Assembly (NCBI RefSeq): GCF_030272615.1
Contig: NC_081409.1
Coordinates: 25,677,406-25,741,405 of the forward strand
DNA: 64,000 nucleotides
Direction of reading: 5' to 3'
Source: Cryptomeria japonica
Taxonomy: Eukaryota; Streptophyta; Pinopsida; Cupressales; Cupressaceae
In this document: positions 35,819 to 48,269 of the stretch, piece after piece
Layout of the letters: each line of letters starts with the position of its first letter
Position numbering within the stretch: the first letter of the stretch is position 1
Program-made: the position numbers and the translations under genes
The notes under the pieces: model-generated
The model's input: the letters and a program-made list of their open reading frames with translations, nothing else
Databases searched by the model: none
Told to the model about the DNA's origin: nothing

Positions 35819-37451
35819 TGTTGTCATTGATGCCAAACTTGTTTGACTTGTTTATTTGGATGAGGTTTGGACACAGACTAATACTGTGTTGGACAATAAT
35901 TGATGAAATTTGTAGATGTTCAATAGTGTATATGGTTTGATTATGTCTATTCAGATGTTGTCATGTCGTTTGGAGAAGATGTTGGATGTTGTGCATACAT
36001 AAGTGTTTTTCGGAAGTATTCAATAGAAGAAGTCTCAATATGCAAGAAATAGTATTTAATGTTCCAATGGAAGAATTATTTACATTATTTTAGATTATGA
36101 AGATCATGATGTGTGGATTTGGATATATTGTTTATGTTTTGTGAATTATGTACTATTAGGTGTTCAAGTGATTTGATTGCTTAGATGATAAGGTTAGTTG
36201 TTGTTGTTGTTTTCTGATAGTAAGGTTGTTTATCAAGTTGGTTCAAAAATTTCTTGGTGGCTTTCGCATATGTGGATCCAAGGGTTGTAGTTTGTATGAC
36301 ATGTTCATTTTGTTTGTGCAATATTCCAATTCAACTTTCAAGTGTTGGTTTTCACCCACAAGTTAGTTATGTTGGTATGTGCTCAACATGCTCTGTTGTG
36401 TTGAGTCTTAGTTGTTCTGATTGATCTATCTTGTTTGGATTATGCTCTTTTGATTTGGATATGTTTTGGAGAATGAGTTAGATTGTTGATATGGATCTCA
36501 CTATGAGATGTGGTGATCCGTACTTAGTAATTTGCATTAGAAGATGTTTTTGGGCCAACCAATTGTTGTGTTTCATCATCTTTTTACATGTTTCATTTGA
36601 TGTCAATCTTGGAGATTGTGGTAGCATCTATGGTTCACTGGAATCTAGTTGAATAAATGTCTTATGATGTGTTTGGGTCCCCTTTATCTCTTGGAGAGGA
36701 CCAATGTGATTGTTTTAGGTGGTGATGATCTAATTTTTGTAATATCACTTATTTTGTCTTGGCCGACCTAATTTAGGGTTTTGATGAAGAAATTTGTATA
36801 TAATAATGTATGGTTCTTTGTGTTGAGGTATGGAATGAGTGTGAATCATTGAAAAGTGGATGAGATTAATATTCAATTAGATTTTGTGTTGGTGATGTGT
36901 AAAAGTCAATTGAGAAGTGCCTTGATAGTTATGTATTCAGAGCGACAATGCTCAAAGACAATATTTGTGATCACATGTGATTGCCATGATATTGTTAGCT
37001 TGACACCTAGGTTCAAGGTTAATTTCATGATCAAGAGATCTTACTCATTTCAGTGTCAATTATTTCTCTTGTTTGGCATTGGATAGTGGGTCTGTTGGTA
37101 GACTTTTGTATCTTGCCTTGAGATAGTGATCTTAGTTCTACATGTCTCTTTTTATCTTGATTTAAGGTTGTGCATCTTAGCATTGCAAGTCCATCAGGTG
37201 CATATTTCTCCTTGGAAATCATTCCAAAACCTTGTTATCAATTTTATTATATTGTGGGTGTGATTCTCACCATGGCTTTTCACTTATAGAGTTTTCCACA
37301 TAAATCTAGTGTTCGTGTGTTGAATGTGTTTGTTCTTTCAAACTTTGCAATTATAGTAGAATATTAATAGTTCTATAGATTTGAAAATAATTGAGCAGCA
37401 ATTGATCTAGATTGATTCACCCCCCCTCTTAGTCTTGCGATGTGTTTATTA
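35819..37451 (+). repeat. Copia LTR
   Basis: Starts TGTTGTCATTGATGCCAAA, a common start of plant Ty1/copia LTRs, and ends about 1.6 kb later just before a tRNA-iMet-type primer site. The CCCCCCTCTTAGT near 37422 resembles the CCCCCCCTCTCAGTTGC end of the LTR at 44977. Small ORFs inside are not supported. Confidence 0.6.
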
Positions 37452-37453
37452 AC

Positions 37454-37465
37454 TGGTATCAGAGT
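37454..37465 (+). other. Copia primer-binding site
   Basis: TGGTATCAGAGT, one base off the usual TGGTATCAGAGC that pairs with initiator tRNA-Met in plant copia elements. Confidence 0.75.
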
Positions 37466-37493
37466 GAGTTTCCTTGCTTGAGGTAGATCCAAA

Positions 37494-37577
37494 ATGGTGC
37501 AGGAGTCCAACTACAAAGCACCAAAGTTTGATGGCACAATCTACTCTCCTTGGAAGGAGAGGATGGAGTTCTTGTAG
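37494..37577 (+). pseudogene. Copia gag start, truncated
   Basis: From ATG 37494 the frame reads MVQESNYKAPKFDGTIYSPW and then KERMEF, the standard start of plant copia Gag, before a TAG. No further gag is recognised. Confidence 0.6.
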
Positions 37578-38317
37578 TGCCTCTCCCTGATTTACCTTTC
37601 CCTTTTGTGCATAGAAAAACTATTTTGGTATAGTATAGACTATTTTGTGGTGTTCTAGACAAATGTTTATGGTTTAACTCATGATTCAGATGCTTCATTA
37701 TGGATGCTAAACATATTATATGTGCTTGTCATTAGGATTTTATGTGGGTGATGATACTTTGTCAGTTACTCTATTGGATGGATTATATGCATTGACATTC
37801 ATATATGAATTATATGAGTTGTGATATTATGAGGATACTAACCCTATTTGGTAATTATGATTCTATGTTATGTTTGATGTTATTGTGTGTGACTGTCTTT
37901 GTGAGTAGAGACGATGTCATATCACTCAATTCAAGCATGATATGTTGTCGCGATTCTCTATCACTTGTATTATTATCATGATGTATATGCATTGTATATG
38001 TTGTGTTTAGTGTTTGATGCAGGTTTGCAGGTACCAGACATTGACTCCACCTGGCTTCACAAGTCTGAGCGTGTCTTTATCCTAATGGCAAGTTGATGGA
38101 GATAGTTTCCCTCACACACTCTAGGTCTAAGTTGTGTACCTTGTTGATTATGCCATGATGCAAGTTGAGGTTAGAGTCTTGTCTTGTGTTTTTCCCTTTG
38201 GCATAAGATGTTTAGAGTCTATATTTGTTTATTTGGAGATGTGGAATTATTTGATTATGTCATATTTATCTTTGATGGTTATTTAATTTGGTTAATTATT
38301 ATTAATTGAGATTTAAT
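37578..38317. other. Interval with no gene
   Basis: TG-rich, AT-rich DNA with no recognised domain. It ends at the left TATCTAAG copy flanking LINE L2. Confidence 0.4.
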
Positions 38318-38325
38318 TATCTAAG
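38318..38325. repeat. Target site duplication of LINE L2, left copy
   Basis: TATCTAAG, repeated at 48262-48269, flanks the poly(T) (minus-strand poly(A)) and the 5' end of L2. Confidence 0.6.
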
Positions 38326-39156
38326 ATTTTTTTTTGTTAGGTAATAGGCCGAAGCCGGAGAGATTATCTAATTTGCTTACATTAATTTAAACTTACCTGT
38401 CAAACCCGAATCACTCCTTCTTGTTATCTAAAATAATCAAGAACCTTCTAAGATAAACCGTAACAAATTAATTCTAGAATCTATAAATAAAATAACCTTT
38501 TGTTGAAAGATAAACTATTTTAATAACCCAGATCATGTAACTGTTATTTTGTTCTTATGCATATACGATTGAAATTAAATGCTAGTTTAACCATCCTAAA
38601 ACAATCAGTATCCAACAACCTTCCCAATAATCATCAAAGCAATAGTATTCAATAGGAATAAGACCCATTTTCCAAACTCATTTACAAAGATAATGCTTCA
38701 ATCAAACTTAAAATAATATACCCTGTCATGTCCATGAACATAAAATATCTTGTACAGTCACTAGTCATATCTTGTAAATAGTAATGACAATTTATCATTA
38801 AAATTCACATCTATTGAAGCCATCAGAAAAATAAATTTTGTGAACACAGTCTCCCAAAAGTTCAAATAAATAGATAGATAAATAGATAGATAATCAAATA
38901 TGTAGTCAAGCCATCAACAAAGCAAGAATTTCATACTAAGAAATTTACCATTATATATCCATTATATATCATGTATGTCATATAGATAGCCTAAATATTA
39001 CACAGTCATACTAAACCATATCCGAGTCCGAAAACCAACAAAACCTAGGCTATAATCTATTAGAACAATAGGATTTATCCTATTTCTTTTATATCATGAA
39101 CAAACCCAAAAACTTTGATCCTATCTAGACCCTAACTATATGCCCATAGGCTAAAA

Positions 39157-39900
39157 TTAGTCTTCCTCTAAAATTCTACGATCAACATAATTGCATTCCA
39201 TAAACTCAACAGTAGAAGACGGTCCAGCCTCATTCGGTGAAGTGGTCCTTGCCTTTTTTACCCAGCCGACCTTGATAATAACAAGGGGAATGAATTGGAT
39301 CCTTTCCACTTCCACTTCCCCAAAATCCTTTGGCAGTTGGAAACCCTCTGCAACCATATAATCCGACCACCACTTATTCCCTTTCGCCTCCTTCAAGCAT
39401 AGCCATTTGAGCAGAAAGTCTATGTTCCTAATCACACTCTGTCTCCTTTGATAAAAAATCTCTTAATCCCTAATCTCAAGCAGCGAACCTCTCTTAGTCT
39501 TTGCACTCGCATTTTGATTTTGTTCCACACCATAGTCCTCCGAAAAGGGTATGGTGAGAAATTGTAGTCTACGCTATCCACAGCTAAATCTAAGTTGCCC
39601 AACAATTCTTCCTTAAACACATTCCTAGATAACAATTTAGCCTATTCCTTCGAAGTTCCTACATAAAGTAAGATAGCAACAAATATGGTGGAGATATCAC
39701 AATTTGCCTGGTAAACTTGTTCATAGTTGAAGAAATCTTCTCCCATGATCTCCTAGACAACCCTGACCAACAAATTGTCCAATTCCAGTAAGATTCTATT
39801 CCATCTTTCCAATTTAATCGCTCCCCGAAAGGCCATAAGTGGGTTATCATTTGTAGAGACAAGTTTCAAATTTGACTCCATTTTTCTATGAGAAGAAAAT
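39157..39900 (-). pseudogene. Third ORF region of LINE L2, unknown
   Basis: Downstream of the RNase H the minus strand has adjacent frames 39635-39432 and 39435-39157 that join by one frameshift. They contain DSVDYNFSPYPFRRTMVW, IRNIDFLLKWLCLKEAKGN, KWWSDYMVAEGFQLPKDFGE, then KVGWVKKA and an acidic end DRRILEED. I do not recognise a family. It may be an extra LINE ORF or a captured sequence. Confidence 0.4.
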
Positions 39901-40213
39901 GAAACCTATCCGGTCCTAAAAAGAAGGGCATGTATCTGGAAACTACCAAAAGAAATCATGAAACAAAACTTTAAAGGCGACGTGACATAGCTTACATACT
40001 TCAACATGAGTCGATACTCTCATTTAATGATTAATCACGTGAAGTCTATACATAATAATCATGCATTAATTCACATCCTAATGTTTGACAAGTGGGCCCC
40101 GCTATCTATTTTATGAAGGAAGCTATACCCGCCAAAGAAGGAATATTCCTATGAATTTCAAATTCAAAAAATGGCACGAGCTTCTACCCTGCCTCCGAGT
40201 TAACACCAATTTA

Positions 40214-43200
40214 CTAATTTATAACCTTGATACAATTACCGTCTACTCCCAAATTGGCTGACTTGTCAGCATCCACATTTCCTTCCCTAAAAATATGATT
40301 AATTGTAACCTCATCAAAGAAATCTAAAAGTTATAATGCTCTTCCCAATTTGGAATTGAGTTTCCAATTTGGAGTTTGTCTAGTTCTCAAAGCATTAATG
40401 ATGATCTGAGAATCACCCTCAATGGCCAATTTTTTGATATCTAAATTTATACCAAGAAGCAACCCTTCAATGATCGCATCCATTTCTATCATATTGTTTG
40501 TTGTTTTTTCTATTGGATTTGCCAACTTTTCAATAATAGACCCATCCCAACGATGTATAATACACCCTATACCTACTATACTAGGGTTGCCTCTAGAGAC
40601 TCCATTGAAATTGAGTTTTTGCCAACCAAATTCTAGCCTCGACTATACACATTGCTCCCTAAGTTTTTTACTCTCTACCCCTCCTTTCCCATATTGGGGA
40701 AGGATTATAAGGCCATACCAACCTTTCCTAATCATCATATCCTAGTTAAAAAAAGTGTCCATCTTCTATCTTATCATATCTTAGTTTGTTGTTAGTGGTT
40801 TCTACTATGGTTGCTTCTATCTTATTGAAGAGATTAATGGCATCCATCTTCTTTCCTTGGAACAACCTTCTATTCCTTTCTTTCCATAACTCCCATACCA
40901 TAATGGAGGGAGCTATTTTCCATAAGTCCTTATATAAGCTCTTCTTACAAATGTTAGGCTATCCCTTCATGACCTGTAATAAATCATTTGAGAATGTAGT
41001 TTCCCAGTTTAGCTTACCACATAGCCTATTCCAACATTCTGAAGAGTAAGAACAATTCAGAAGTAGATGGTTCACTATTTCCTCATTATGCTCACATGGG
41101 GGCATCTAGAAGGGCCTTCATATCTTAGTTTTTTGAACCATTCTGCAGTTAGAATCCTCTTTTGAAGTGTCTCCCAAAGAAATATTCATGTCTTTGGAAG
41201 ACACTTTCTATCCCAACAAAGTATTAGAATCTCCGTTAATTCCCATTGTTGAGCTTTGATCAACTTTGAGTATCCTTCTTTCACTTTATACTCTCTTGTG
41301 TTTAAGCCTACCCAAATTAATTTATCCTCCCCATTCTTAAATGTAAGGTTTCAGTTGATTAAAATATTTCTTAGACCTTGTTGTTCTTCAGCAGTGAGAG
41401 GTGTATTAACCGTATCTTTCCATTTCCAACCTAAGGTTGGGTTCACATTAGGGAACTCAACATAATCCTTTAAATGCACCCCCCATAAATTCTCTAGTGT
41501 TTCTATAATTCTCGGGGATATATCAAGATTCTCCAAAGCTTCATATGCCCCCTACACGTCCTTCCAAAATAAAGCTTTGTTGCCATCCACTATATCCCAA
41601 GATAATTTATCCAAGATCAGAATTCTATAATCCAAGATAAAGTTCCATACCCTCGAACCTTGTGGTGGGTCTGCTAATCTGAATATATTACACGGATCTA
41701 AATTCTTGCCCATTTTTTGTGTGGTTCCTTATACACAGTCCAAACTAATTTAGCCTTAATAGATTATCTCTGCCAGCTTAGATTCCTAATCCCTATACTG
41801 CCTGAGCTTACTGGTCTACAAATATTATCCCAACTGATAAGTGCTAATTTCTTATCCCTAGAAACCCCTTGGCAATATAAGGTTATCATTTTCCTTTCCA
41901 TTTTAGCTTTAGCCCCTTGGCTCAGAGGAAGCCAAGACATTTGAAAGGATGGTACTGCTGATAAGACCAATTTAAGTAATGTGGCTCTGCCAGCGTTTGT
42001 TAACCACCTACCTTTCCACGATTCCATTTTTTTCCGTTTTAGCTACAATTGGATCCCAAAGTTTATTAACCCTGCTACCCTTTTCTAAAGGTAACACAAG
42101 GTATCTACTGGGAAATTTTCCTTTGTTGAAGCCTAAGATGCGATATAGTGAATCCCCCTGTCACTGAGTTGTGTTAAAAAAGAAAATTTCTAACTTATTA
42201 GCATTGATTTCTTGACCTGATGATGTAGCATACTGCTCTAATATCTTCCTAAAAGTTACAGCCTCCATCTTGCTTCCCTCAGCGAAGAGAATTGTGTCAT
42301 CAACAAATTGCTGATGAGTGATATTAGAAACTCCTTCACTAACTTTAATGCCTTTGATTTGTCCCAGAGAATGGGCCTTGCTAATACGTCTACCAAAGGC
42401 TTCTACCATAATAACGAAAAGAAATGGGGAGATAGGATACCCTTTCCTCAGACCTCTAGAGGATTAAAAGTACCCTTCAGGAGAGCCATTGATCATAATA
42501 GAGAATCTAGGGGAGGAGATACAACTAAAGATCAAACTGATTAGTTGCTTATCAAAACCAAATGCCTCCAAACATTTGCATAAAAATCTCCACTCTACTC
42601 TGTCATATGCTTTTTTAATATCTAGTTTGATTAACATGCTAGGGTTTTTATTATGCTGAATTGTATGGATTGCCTCTTGGGCTATAATGACACCATCTAG
42701 GATTGATCTCCCAGGTATGAAACCAGTTTGATCTTTTGATATAATAGAAGGCAAAATAAGCTTGATTTTGTTAGCTAATGCCTTAGACAAAACCTTATAA
42801 ACTGTATTGCATAATGATATTGGTTGGAAGTCATCTAATGCATCTGCATTTTTCTTTTTTGGGATGAGTGCAATAAATGTATTGTTTATTTTTTTAAGAA
42901 TTCTACCCGACTTCCTCATGTATTTGATAGCTTCCCACATATCCTTGCCTACAATATGCCAACATTTTTCAAAAAAGACTACAGGAAATCCATCTGACCC
43001 TGGAGCTTTATTCAGATGTAGTTGGTTGACAACTTCCTCTATTCAACAAATGATAAACTGTTGTTAAGCATTCTATTGTCCTTTGCAGAGATGATCTTGG
43101 GTACACAGTTGATAAGTTCTTGTTGAGATCTTAAATTTGAATTGTCCCAGTTATTGAGGGAGGATTTGAAATAGTTGACTATTTCCATAACATTATCTCT

Positions 43201-44382
43201 TGGGTCTTCTAGAATACCAATGCTCCCCCTAATCCTACTAATCCTATTGATATTCCTTCTGTACTTGACATTGTTGTGAAAGAACCTTGTGTTTTTGTCA
43301 CCTGAACTTAACCAATTTTCACGATATTTATGCTTCCAGAATATCTCCTCTTTTGTTAATAAATCCTCATAATCATGTAGCACCTCTTTCTCTTTAAAAT
43401 ACTTGTTTTGATCCATATCCTCCTTGATGATACTTTCATTAATTTTGGCCAGATCTGCCTCAATTAATTCTTTCTCTTTAAAAAAGATTTTAAAATGCCC
43501 CTTATTCCACCTTAGCATGTCCAATTTAATCTTTTTGAGTTTGGATATGAAACAATACATTTTAGAACCCTAAAATTGTTCCTCGTTCCATGACTTATCA
43601 ACCTTATCTATGAATTCCTTATCTTGAAACCACATATTTTCAAACTTAAAAGGGAATTTTTTAGGATTCCTTTCCATAGACAGCTCCATTTGGACAGGAA
43701 AATGATCAGAGCCTGACATAGTTAAGATGGTCGAGCTCATCGAGTGTTGGAATGCTGCAAGATCTCCCTTGAAAAAAAACTGATCCAATTTTTCTGCTAT
43801 ATAATTTGTGCCTATCCTCCTATTATTCCATGTAAAGGAGCCATTAGTCATCCTAATATCCAACATATTGTTATTATTAACCCATTCCCCAAACTCTATT
43901 TGTGCCTGTGATATATTCTGCAGACCCCCAATTTTTTTTGTAAGACTTAAAATAGTATTAAAATCTCCCCTAAGAATAATATTATTGTCCAAATTCTGTA
44001 ACATAAAGGAATCTAATTCTGCCCATACATTTCTTTTGCCTATAGTGCTAATGAGCCCATATATATTCATGAGTAGGAAGCTAATTTAATTATGTAAATT
44101 GTTCACTCTACCACACAACCAATGCAGTTTATTGGTAACCGGTTCATACCTAATTCTTTTAGGGTCCCACAATACTACCAATCCTCCTGCAACCCCTGTA
44201 ATCAGATTATTCTCCACTTTCCACAAGCCTAATTTCATTTTAAGGGAGTTCCAGTCCTCATCCCTTAACTTAGTTTCCTGAATCATCACTATATCAAATT
44301 GGAAGAGGGTTAAGCCACGCTTGAGAAATCGCTGCTTGTTAGGGGCATTCAATCCCCTAACATTCCATGTTGTAATCTTCAT
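40214..44382 (-). pseudogene. LINE L2 ORF2: endonuclease, reverse transcriptase, RNase H
   Basis: Starts MKITTWNVRGLNAPNKQRF at 44382. Endonuclease motifs: MIQETKL, RGDFNTI, and GSDHFPV. RT: NTFIALIPKKKNADALDDF, PISLCNTVYKVLSKAL, KDQTGFIPGRSILDG, IKLDIKKAYDRVEW, and the catalytic block QFVDDTILFA (FVDD for the usual FADD). A thumb region with WKGRWLTNAGRATLLK follows. The RNase H at the end has LAIEGDSQIIINALR and HIFREGNVDADKSANLG (about 40430-40230). Stops near 44090, 43565, 43038 and 42462 and a few shifts break it. The protein would nick target DNA and copy LINE RNA there. Confidence 0.85.
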
Positions 44383-44439
44383 TTTTTCATTGGGAAGGCA
44401 CTTCCCCTTCCCAGCTTGAAAAAGACCAGTGATCTTTTT

Positions 44440-44976
44440 TTAATCTTTTGCTTCCCCTACTTTTGACCTTAATTTTGTAAGGGATTTCCTTCCTTTCCTT
44501 TTAGGGGCTAACCCAAAATCTGGGGTCTCTTTATTTGGATAGGATAAAGCTATTCCTAATTTTACTGGATTATCCAAACTCACTTTATTAATCAAATTAT
44601 TGACCTGGGGCTCACCATTAGATTCCATATCCTCCCTGGATTCTAACTCCAGGATTTTCAAAATGATTTCTTGCTTCTTTTTAGCAACTTCTGCACTATT
44701 CTCATCCTCCGATTCATAATCTGAATCAAATGCATTGTTTATACCTATGAGGTCATAAACCGCTTCCAAATTAGCAGGAATTTGTTCCTGGGCTTCCAGA
44801 TCTAGGTTATCCTAATCCACCTCCCTGTCCTCTCTATGCATATGTATGACATCCCACTCATCCCTTGTTCCTCCAAACAACAAAGTATTTAGACCCATAG
44901 TTGTTTCTCTAGTATCTTCTTGAGGAGGTTGTGACACATCCGGGCTATGAAGATTCTCAAACACACCCCTAATCTT
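44440..44976 (-). pseudogene. LINE L2 ORF1, carboxy part
   Basis: The frame 44769-44440 (109 codons) and upstream sequence carry an acidic linker (DSDYESEDENSAEVAKKKQE) and a basic end (APKRKGRKSLTKLRSKVG). It is the continuation of ORF1 after the copia insert. Confidence 0.55.
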
Positions 44977-46044
44977 TGTTATTTCTCGGAGGCAACTGAG
45001 AGGGGGGGGGGGTGTGAATCAATTGTCCAATAAATACAAACCAAAACTAACTTGACCAAACTTAATGCTTAATACCGATAAACCAAACTTTATGCCGGTA
45101 GATAGTTTTATCAGTTAATTGCAGTAGCGGTAATGTTTAATGCATGAAATGGAAAGACAAATAACATACACAATACATAACACAGTTATTTGTACGTGTA
45201 AACCCTGTAAGGGGAAAAACCACGGTGGGAAACCTTACCCACACTCAGATGATACTACCGCAGATAGTATGTGTGTACAATATGGAGTCTGCACATGCAG
45301 AAAGGCCAACTGCCTAGAGCTCACTGCTCAATCACAAAATGGGAGTCACACTGACTACAATTGGATGATTAAATCCAATGATAATGTACTGCTCAAAATA
45401 ACATCTTCATATGCTAAATTCAGTACCGGTTAAGATCTGATTACCTTCTTCAAACCTTCCTTGAATCTTCAAATGATGTCTACGTGTATAGCTCTGCTTA
45501 TATTCACATATACCTTATTACAATCCTTTTCCACTTCTACCACACAATCTCATAAATGAGATCTTACATATATACCAAAACCTAAGACCAAATGTGTAGG
45601 TAGGATTACTAAGATATTACAATAAAATCAATTACAAATGAATCAATACGTGATGCATCATGTCAGCTTAATGCATTTACAATAATAATAAATCATCTTC
45701 ATGACTTGTCGTGCTGATCTGGAATAGATATGCTTGTCGGTGCATATCCTAGACCTATTTGCCGGTAACAACAAATATGCAAACCCGATTAGATCAATGA
45801 TCAAATCACCAAAACCAAGTGTCCAAACAATGTCTTCGACATAACCAAGTAATCTCTAGATGATAACAGATCATCCTTAGTGCCAGTGAACAATATAACC
45901 TGTCGGTGAACCAGATACCGGTGACTGTGCATAAGTCATTGATCATGCTGGTGAACATAACCAAAGATCTCCAAGTGTTTCTCAAGTGTTGACAAGTATT
46001 GACATCAATGAAAAAACCATATAAATATATCCAAAATACCAACA
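44977..46044 (-). repeat. Copia LTR inside LINE L2, 1068 bp
   Basis: Plus-strand ends are TGTTATTTCTCGG and AATACCAACA, giving TGTT...AACA termini. A minus-strand polypurine tract AAAGGGGGAGAT (46045-46056) abuts the right side, so this is a 3' LTR of a minus-oriented copia element. It contains a G11 run at 45001-45011. Confidence 0.65.
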
Positions 46045-46388
46045 ATCTCCCCCTTTGGCATTGATGGCAACACAAGATGGAAAAACCATCTAAGTGCCAA
46101 AGCAAAAATGCCAAAAACCAAAAACCAACAATCTCCTAAAGAGATCATCAAAATACAGATACAAAGAGTAACAATCTTTCCCCCAATGAATAATCTCTCC
46201 CCAAAAGATAATGTGTTTTTCTATAGATATCTCTCCCCCTTTGACATCAAATGCCAAAGCAATACAAAACCAAATACAATCTTGTTACAGATACCAATTG
46301 TTATAACCACATTTATTCAATCTACTCCCCCTGAGAAGTAGCTCTCCTCATCAAAGCCGGAAAAAAGATTTCTCTGTTAATTCTGCCA
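46045..46388 (-). other. Copia 3' internal non-coding region
   Basis: On the minus strand several AAAGGGGGAGA motifs repeat (46045-46056, 46229-46240 and weaker ones), typical of the region between copia pol and the 3' LTR. Confidence 0.5.
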
Positions 46389-47062
46389 GTTCAGAGTCTA
46401 TGATAGGAGGTTTACTGTATTTGACACAAACAAGACCTGATATTATGAATGCAGTATGTATTGTTTCAAGATTTCAGAGATCCTAAAGAAAATCATGAAT
46501 CAGCAGTGAAAAGGATTTTCCGGTATCTACAAGGTACTACAAATCTTGGTTTATGGTATCCTAGAGATGAAAACTTTGATTTATGTGCATACACTGATGC
46601 AAATTGGGCAGGAGATATAGATGAGAGAAAAAGTACCACCGATGGAGCATTCTTTCTTGGCAGCAGATTAACTCTTGGTTGAGCAAGAAATAAAGTTGCA
46701 CATCTTTATCAACATCAGAATTAGAATATGTTGCAGCAACAACTAACTGTACACAGGTATTATGGATTAAGAAAATGTTGAAGGACATAAAGGTAAAATG
46801 CAAGGAACCTATAATCATTTACTGTGATAATATGACAACAATTGATATATCAAAGAATCTGGTATTTCACTCAAAAACTAAACATGTTTCTATCAAATTC
46901 AATTTTCTGAAAGAGAATGTTGAAGCAAAAGAAGTTTAATTGGTTTATGTGAACACTAAAGAGAAGATTGCAGATATCTTTACTAAACCTTTGCCGAAGA
47001 AAACTTTTGAATATCTTAGGGAGCAGCTTGGAGTTATACCCCTCATTGGTAGAAACTTGGAT
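46389..47062 (+). pseudogene. Copia RT end and RNase H fragment, inverted relative to the adjacent LTR
   Basis: Plus-strand motifs are SMIGGLLYLTQTRPDI, RIFRYLQGTTNLGLWYP, YTDANWAGDIDERKSTT and ADIFTKPLPKKTFEYLREQL, the standard copia RT-RNase H end. The LTR and polypurine tract to its left face the other way. Confidence 0.8.
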
Positions 47063-48258
47063 AGTTGATGTTTGTCATCTATAGATTTCCTAGTTCCGAA
47101 ATCATATTTAAAACCTCCTCTCTCAGTATCAAATTTAATATTGACTCCTGAGTCAATCAAGGGGGCCTTTATTGATGGATCCTTAACCAGATTTCCTAGT
47201 TCCCAAATCACATTGCCAAAAATGGTTCCCTCATAAAATTATGCTTTAATGTTGTAAGCCATTTTGGCAGTAATTAATTCCAAAGGTGTCGAGAGTTTAT
47301 CATTACAGTCCATATCTATGAGTATTTTCACCTGCGTTGAACTCATAAAATTTTCCTCCATCCCTATAAAAGACCCTAACGCATTCTCTATTTCTACTAG
47401 GGCATCAAAATTAAGCAATTTTATAGGAAGATAAGGAATTTTAACCCATCTGGGGAATGTTTTAGGTTTGTAGTCCAATGTATTAAAATTCAAATGCCAA
47501 TATATGAAGTGAAAACTATATCCTTTGAAAATAGAAGGCTTACCATACAACAGTTCATTCTTAAGCTTCTTACAATTACATTTTATAAAGATCAAATCAT
47601 TTGCCAGGATAGAAATACTTACCCATTGATGGTATGCCCAATACCACCATTGCTCAATCTTGTCGATCGACTGTCCGCTACCACTCCATTTTGCAAATAA
47701 TCCGAAGCTTTCACAACTTTCCCAACATGCACTCATGATTTTATTGTGAATCACAAAAGTATCTCCTCTTTTTGTTCCTTATGATTGCTCGTGGATTTTG
47801 ATGAATTGGTTCTTTGCTGGAGCCGACTTTGGATTAGTCTGATTATTATTTTGCTTATGGATAGGAACCTTGTTAGGGTTAAACTTTTTCTGCTTGTTGT
47901 GTTGCTTAGAAGGTCCAATGCCAGGTTGTTTGGTGGGCATGACATTAGGGCCAGGATGTCTGTAGAAATTCCCATTGTTGCTTTTTTGATCCTTGTTGGA
48001 CCAGACCGAATTCCGAAATCTAGACTGCAAAGGGAGGCATTGAGATAGTTTCTCCGCTTGCCTTATTTTCTTGGATTTAACAATTTGCCATTCGTTATTT
48101 TCCTTCTGATTCTGAGATTGCCAACATTTATCTACCCACTTGCCATTCTAAAATACCCATTGAGGCCTGTAATTATCTATTTTCCTCTTTAAATCAGGTT
48201 GCCCATCGTTGAACCTGCGCGGACACATTTCTGTTGTTTTGCTCGAATTCAGTCGCAT
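47063..48258 (-). pseudogene. LINE L2 ORF1, amino part
   Basis: From ATG 48258 (MRLNSSKTTEMCPRR) the frame passes a TAG, then an Asn/Lys/Pro-rich part (48030-47779), a stop, and the DUF4283-type domain at 47754-47239 (WHLNFNTLDYKPKTFPRWVK, IPYLPIKLLN, IENALGSFIGMEE). The end at about 47063 meets the copia insert. Confidence 0.65.
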
Positions 48259-48261
48259 CGC

Positions 48262-48269
48262 TATCTAAG
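48262..48269. repeat. Target site duplication of LINE L2, right copy
   Basis: TATCTAAG; see 38318-38325. Confidence 0.6.

Larger units (their letters stand above)
38326..48261 (-). mobile_element. LINE L2, full length, interrupted by a copia chimera
   Basis: The minus-strand order is ORF1 (48258 to about 44440, split), ORF2 (44382-40214), a third ORF region (about 39900-39157), 3' UTR, and a poly(A) seen as T9 at about 38327-38336. The 8-bp direct repeats TATCTAAG abut both ends and flanking AT-rich DNA continues across. The copia insert at 44977-47062 removed, L2 is about 7.9 kb. The 5' UTR is only a few bases by this boundary. Confidence 0.75.

Noticed and set aside
36856..37086. Plus-strand ORF in the copia LTR
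   Set aside because: Lies wholly inside an LTR-like region, has no domain, and no second copy to test.
45001..45011. Run of G as a functional quadruplex site
   Set aside because: A single homopolymer run inside a copia LTR; equally explained by slippage or sequencing error.
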